Shown here piece by piece: positions 60,539 through 64,000 of a DNA stretch of 64,000 nt. The notes beneath the pieces were generated by a model that did not search any database, was not told the origin of the DNA, and worked only from the letters and a program-made list of their open reading frames with translations. This stretch comes from Lachnospiraceae bacterium. Lineage in GTDB: Bacteria; Bacillota; Clostridia; Lachnospirales; Lachnospiraceae. A program made the position numbers and the translations under genes. The DNA lies in the NCBI GenBank assembly GCA_014804655.1, contig JAAUZK010000010.1:250502-314501 (forward strand), written 5' to 3'. The stretch's first letter is position 1, and each line of letters starts with the position of its first letter.

Positions 60539-61402
60539 ATGGATAAAAACAGGATCGAGATGATTAGGTTTCAGTTTGATGATTCTATACATATGGTTGA
60601 CGGAACGGATGTCGAGTATTGGCTGGCTCGAGAATTGATGATTTTGCTTGGATATGAACGTTGGGAAAATTTTGAAAATGCAATATGCCGAGCAATGGAC
60701 TCTTGTGAGGCATCTGGAATATCTATGTCGGACCATTTTCGTGAAATCACGAAAATGGTTCAACTGGGAAGTGGTGCGAGACGGAGTGTAAAAGACTACA
60801 TGTTAACGAGATATGCTTGTTATTTGATTGCACAAAACGGTGATTCAAAGAAGGAAGAAATCGCATTTGCACAAAGCTATTTTGCTGTACAAACAAGAAA
60901 ACAGGAGCTTATTGAGGAGAGAATTTCTTATATAGAACGCATGGAAGCGAGAGGGAGATTGCGTGAATCGGAAAAACGCTTATCGCAAAATATCTATGAG
61001 CGTGGTGTGGATGATGCCGGATTTGGGAGAATTCGCTCTAAAGGCGACAGAGCTTTGTTTGGCGGTCATACTACACAAGAAATGAAAGGGAAACTGGGTA
61101 TAAGCGATAATAGACCTTTGGCGGACTTCCTGCCTACACTTACAATTGCGGCAAAGAATCTTGCAACTGAAATGACGAACTATAATGTTGAGGAAAAAGA
61201 TTTGCAAGGGGAAAATGCTATTGCTGCAGAGCATATTCAAAATAACTGCTCCGTGCGAAATATGCTAGGAAGTCGTGGAATTAAGCCGGAAGAACTTCCG
61301 CCTTCTGAGGATATTAAAAAACTGGAACGACGAGTTAAATCGCAGGAAAAAAAGATTGTGGCACAATCGGGAAAACTTCCGGTGGAGAATCTAAAAGCAT
61401 AA
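60539..61402 (+). CDS. dinD: DNA-damage-inducible protein D (DinD), BRO/KilA-N-like
   Basis: 287 residues, full length for DinD. The N-terminal BRO-type domain reads VEYWLARELMILLGYERWENFENAI, then VKDYMLTRYACYLIAQNGD and IAFAQSYFAVQTRKQE. The C-terminal half has GVDDAGFGRIRSKGDRALFGG and NCSVRNMLGSRGIKPEELPP. In E. coli DinD is SOS-induced and inhibits RecA strand exchange. GGAAAGGA 8 nt before ATG 60539 decides the start. It is monocistronic, flanked by terminators, and has an AT-rich leader, consistent with a mobile accessory gene. Confidence 0.92.
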   Translation: MDKNRIEMIRFQFDDSIHMVDGTDVEYWLARELMILLGYERWENFENAICRAMDSCEASGISMSDHFREITKMVQLGSGARRSVKDYMLTRYACYLIAQNGDSKKEEIAFAQSYFAVQTRKQELIEERISYIERMEARGRLRESEKRLSQNIYERGVDDAGFGRIRSKGDRALFGGHTTQEMKGKLGISDNRPLADFLPTLTIAAKNLATEMTNYNVEEKDLQGENAIAAEHIQNNCSVRNMLGSRGIKPEELPPSEDIKKLERRVKSQEKKIVAQSGKLPVENLKA

Positions 61403-61415
61403 GTAATAAAATAGT

Positions 61416-61464
61416 AAAAAAGGCCTAAACTAGGGAAATACCCTATATAGATTTAGGCCTTTTT
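61416..61464. terminator. Terminator after dinD
   Basis: Arms AAAAAGGCCTAAA and TTTAGGCCTTTTT enclosing an inner stem AGGG...CCCT. It is symmetric, so it would work on both strands. Confidence 0.85.
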
Positions 61465-61531
61465 GATTTCGCGCAAAAAGCAGCTCCTTTAATGAGGCGG
61501 GGTTCAATATTCCTGTCGGAATAAATGTTGA

Positions 61532-61548
61532 CTGCACGTTGCGTGCAG
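61532..61548. promoter_or_regulatory. Palindrome CTGCACG-ttg-CGTGCAG upstream of the MerR gene
   Basis: A perfect 7+3+7 inverted repeat overlapping TTGACT (61528-61533) and ending 27 nt before the MerR-type start. MerR proteins bind palindromes between -35 and -10, so it is the likely autoregulatory site. No good -10 was found at 19-20 bp. Confidence 0.5.
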
Positions 61549-61575
61549 TTTTACCGTGAAAAGGAGGAAAACTAT

Positions 61576-61932
61576 ATGGATAGAAGTAAAACTTTGCGCG
61601 AATTGTGTGATTCATTAAAAGTGACAAGGCGCGTTATACAGGGATACGAAAGGGCTGGATTGATTTCTGCAACAGACAAAAATAAGTATGGACACTTGTT
61701 GTATGATGAACAATCTCAGGAAAAAATTGCACGAATTAGATTGTACCAACAGCTAGGATTTACCATCAAAGATATTCAGAAACTGATTGATGCACCCGCT
61801 ATGGTAGTAGCGACAACGCTCGAAAAACGAATATTACAGTTAAAGAAAGAACAGGAAAATATGAATGCTCTAATTGAGAAAGCACATGAAATAATCAATG
61901 ACATTAATAGCAGAAGGAATATGAGTCATTAG
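61576..61932 (+). CDS. MerR family transcriptional regulator, short form
   Basis: 118 residues. An N-terminal winged helix-turn-helix (TLRELCDSLKVTRRVIQGYERAGLI ... LYDEQSQEKIARIRLYQQLGFTIKDIQKLID) is followed by a coiled-coil dimer helix (TLEKRILQLKKEQENMNALIEKAHEII). It has no C-terminal effector domain and no metal-binding cysteines, so the signal is unknown. AAGGAGG before ATG 61576 sets the start. A palindrome just upstream suggests autoregulation. The lipoprotein gene downstream is a possible target. Confidence 0.85.
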   Translation: MDRSKTLRELCDSLKVTRRVIQGYERAGLISATDKNKYGHLLYDEQSQEKIARIRLYQQLGFTIKDIQKLIDAPAMVVATTLEKRILQLKKEQENMNALIEKAHEIINDINSRRNMSH

Positions 61933-62077
61933 TATTTCACATGGAAAAGAAAAAATTTGTTGATGGACATATGATATGCAATACTTTAAAATAATACATA
62001 TGTGACTGCTTATGTAGTAAGCACAAATAGGAGAGATTTTTATGATATTATACATATAGATGAGGATGAGAATAAGC

Positions 62078-64000
62078 ATGAGAAAATACTATTGCTATTT
62101 GCTACTAGGCATATTTATGGTGACATTAATAACTGGATGTGGCAGCGTAGATAGCTTTATTGAAAAAAAGATGTTAGAGAAATCAGGGGTTCTTGAGGAA
62201 GAAAGCTATATTATTTATCGGAATCAAGTTGAATCCAACAATGTAGACGAAGAAGGGTATTACTTTCAAAAGTCGGAAGATTCGGAGGAAAAGGGAGTTG
62301 TACATGTGACATTTGCAACTAATACCAATCTTAATATTAAATATTATGCGGATGAAGAACATAGTATTGCCATTGATACGTCTTCATGCTATTTAAATCC
62401 ATCAGATATCGTCTATGCTGATGTATTGGTCAGTAAAAAAGTAAATAGCCCTATGTATGAATTTTCATCGTTTAAGATTAGTGAATATGACGATGAAGGA
62501 GAAAAGACGTGCATTTCTGAGTTAGATAGTGATTTTTTGGAAACTGGAATAGTGTTGCATATACCGAGTGATTATGAGGGAACAGAAATTTCTGTGGAAC
62601 CAATTGGAAGATATAGGAAAAGAGAAATTGTATTAAAGGATTATTATATAGAGGACGGAAAAAATGGTGAAGAGACAGAACACAATTTAGATGGAACTTG
62701 GTTGATTGATGATTTAGAATGCACGGATGACTTAGTAGAAGTATCGCCAATATCCTCGTATGTGGTTAGCTATCAATATGATAGTAATGAATATTTTTGT
62801 GTATCAACCGAACCCGAGTGCTACTATAACGATAGTATGGATGGGACCGTTATATTCAGCCAACAGGAGGTGAACAGTGAGACAGATGGATATTCAGTTG
62901 AACTTCATAAGTATATATCAGCTTCCGTACATTCAAGCGTTGGCAGAACTGTAAAAGTAAACAGTGAAGCAGGACAGGAGGTAAAGGCTGGCACAGAATT
63001 TTTAATTCCGAAATTAAAGTATGGTGATAAAGTAAGAGTTGAGACGGATCAGGAATGGGAGGAACTAAAAAATAGTAGTAACAGCTTGTTTTGCACAAAT
63101 ATAGAGCAGTTATCTGATGATTTATATGTATATTCGTTAACGGTACCTGAAAAAGATGGTGAGTTTATATTTAATCCCGCAGATTACACATTTGAGCATG
63201 GCACACTGACCTTTAAGTGGCTTGGAACGGTTGTGACAGATGTAAAATGCTTGGCAAAGGGAAGCGTAATTTATTATGAAGAGCAAACAGCGGATGAAGG
63301 ATATTGGTTACCGGGAGGTGAACACTATATAGTTGTGGGAGAAGAGGAAGAGACAAAACAACAGCTAACAGATATATGTTTTACGAAAAAAACAGAAGTT
63401 TCTGTGAGTTTAGGGCAGCCAACTTATGGTGGAAAGATTGTATACTATATTGGCGGAAAAGAAATTACTTCTAGCGAAGTAAAAACTTATAGTGGCACGA
63501 AAATCAGTATGGATTTTGAACCTTGGGAGGGCTGGAAGTGTGACAGGACAGATGGAACACAATATAGTACGACTGAATCCAGTAACCAATTTATAGATGG
63601 TGAGAACATCTTTTCGGAAGATAATGAGCATAAACCTGAATTAACGGTTGTTATTGAGAAGAGTGTTGGACAGGATATGCTGTTTGCTTTTTCTGCGCCA
63701 GGACTAAATGTGAATGAAGCAAATTATGAAGGCACATGGTATAAAAATGATTACAAAATAATAGATTCGCATAAGATTGGTACGGAAAAAGGAATTACTA
63801 TATCAATGAAGAATAAGGCGATTCCATCAGGAAAAGCTATTAAGATCATAGTAAAAAGAACAGATGCGGATAAAAATGATAATATCTCAGAGGTTCGATA
63901 TATTGATGATTTAACACAATTGCAGGAACCAATTAATATTTATTCAGATCCGGAAAGTGATACAGTTTGGTATAGGTCGCTTGATATTACAATTAGTATT
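62078..64000 (+). CDS. Large hypothetical lipoprotein, N-terminal part (cut by the window end)
   Basis: An open frame of 641 codons from the ATG at 62078 to the end of the window with no stop. A lipoprotein signal ends in LITGCGS (lipobox, Cys about 21). The rest is beta-rich and acidic, with an EPWEGWKC motif near residue 485 recalling bacterial Ig/InlB-like modules (usually GWxxxDG, GY). I do not recognise a named family. It is clearly more AT-rich, with more AAA/ATA/TTA codons, than the core genes, suggesting horizontal transfer or weak selection. A GAGGATGAG sequence precedes the ATG. The MerR gene lies 145 bp upstream on the same strand. Confidence 0.75.
   Translation, partial: MRKYYCYLLLGIFMVTLITGCGSVDSFIEKKMLEKSGVLEEESYIIYRNQVESNNVDEEGYYFQKSEDSEEKGVVHVTFATNTNLNIKYYADEEHSIAIDTSSCYLNPSDIVYADVLVSKKVNSPMYEFSSFKISEYDDEGEKTCISELDSDFLETGIVLHIPSDYEGTEISVEPIGRYRKREIVLKDYYIEDGKNGEETEHNLDGTWLIDDLECTDDLVEVSPISSYVVSYQYDSNEYFCVSTEPECYYNDSMDGTVIFSQQEVNSETDGYSVELHKYISASVHSSVGRTVKVNSEAGQEVKAGTEFLIPKLKYGDKVRVETDQEWEELKNSSNSLFCTNIEQLSDDLYVYSLTVPEKDGEFIFNPADYTFEHGTLTFKWLGTVVTDVKCLAKGSVIYYEEQTADEGYWLPGGEHYIVVGEEEETKQQLTDICFTKKTEVSVSLGQPTYGGKIVYYIGGKEITSSEVKTYSGTKISMDFEPWEGWKCDRTDGTQYSTTESSNQFIDGENIFSEDNEHKPELTVVIEKSVGQDMLFAFSAPGLNVNEANYEGTWYKNDYKIIDSHKIGTEKGITISMKNKAIPSGKAIKIIVKRTDADKNDNISEVRYIDDLTQLQEPINIYSDPESDTVWYRSLDITISI

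Noticed and set aside
1..64000. tRNA, rRNA, integrase, intact insertion sequence, known riboswitch
   Set aside because: No region read as a cloverleaf, rRNA, transposase/integrase with flanking terminal repeats, or a riboswitch core I know. A covariance-model scan (Infernal/Rfam, tRNAscan-SE) would settle this.

Overview
The window looks like a chromosome segment from a Gram-positive, low-to-mid-GC Clostridia, most likely Lachnospiraceae. Supporting signs are strong AGGAGG-type ribosome sites, CIRCE-controlled hrcA-grpE-dnaK-dnaJ, the order mtaB-ireB-ruvX-DUF1292-RNase J-ylbF-mltG-like-trmR-U32, a class III glutamine synthetase, a Lys/Ala-rich small protein of the type seen in that family, and very large secreted Ig-like proteins. 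No rRNA, tRNA, CRISPR array or intact insertion sequence was seen.

Layout. 1-9.5 kb is accessory. It holds a partial GNAT, a VIT/VWA surface protein followed by an exosortase-like membrane protease, a GNAT, a LysR regulator, a DUF1430 permease/ABC ATPase/secreted-protein operon, a decayed DUF3990/XRE module and a Uma2 nuclease. 9.6-16.3 kb is one 2241-residue secreted protein combining transglutaminase-like, thioredoxin-like, CAP and InlB/Ig-like parts. 16.3-27.4 kb is metabolic: an Amt-PII fusion behind an attenuator-like leader, an Rpn nuclease, pyruvate kinase, an AEC transporter, a GH36 alpha-galactosidase behind a hairpin-rich leader, an aminotransferase and uppP. 27.5-33.2 kb holds a histone-H1-like protein and the class I heat-shock operon. 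33.3-42.2 kb holds two related giant subtilases with a small membrane-anchored protein between them that resembles their pro-region. 42.6-47.8 kb holds an AlbA_2/ATPase regulator, a DUF3048 lipoprotein, prmA, a VanZ protein and rsmE. 47.8-57.8 kb is a core tRNA-modification and RNA-processing run (cysteine desulfurase, thiI, mtaB, ireB, ruvX, DUF1292, RNase J, ylbF, mltG-like, trmR, U32) with a divergent Crh-like HPr homologue. 58-64 kb holds class III glutamine synthetase, DinD, a MerR regulator and a large AT-rich lipoprotein cut by the window end.

How parts may work together. Nitrogen control: the Amt-PII fusion and GS III each have a promoter, then an intrinsic terminator, then the gene, which suggests transcription attenuation. 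Sulfur/tRNA: the cysteine desulfurase next to thiI supplies persulfide for s4U. Surface: the VIT/VWA protein ends in a Ser-Glu-Pro motif, a membrane segment and an Arg-rich tail, and is followed by an exosortase with the Cys/Arg/His signature, so it is the probable substrate. The two subtilases and the stand-alone pro-region-like protein form a second candidate system. Several hairpin repeat families are dispersed through the intergenic regions, and one copy forms the end of the VIT/VWA coding region.
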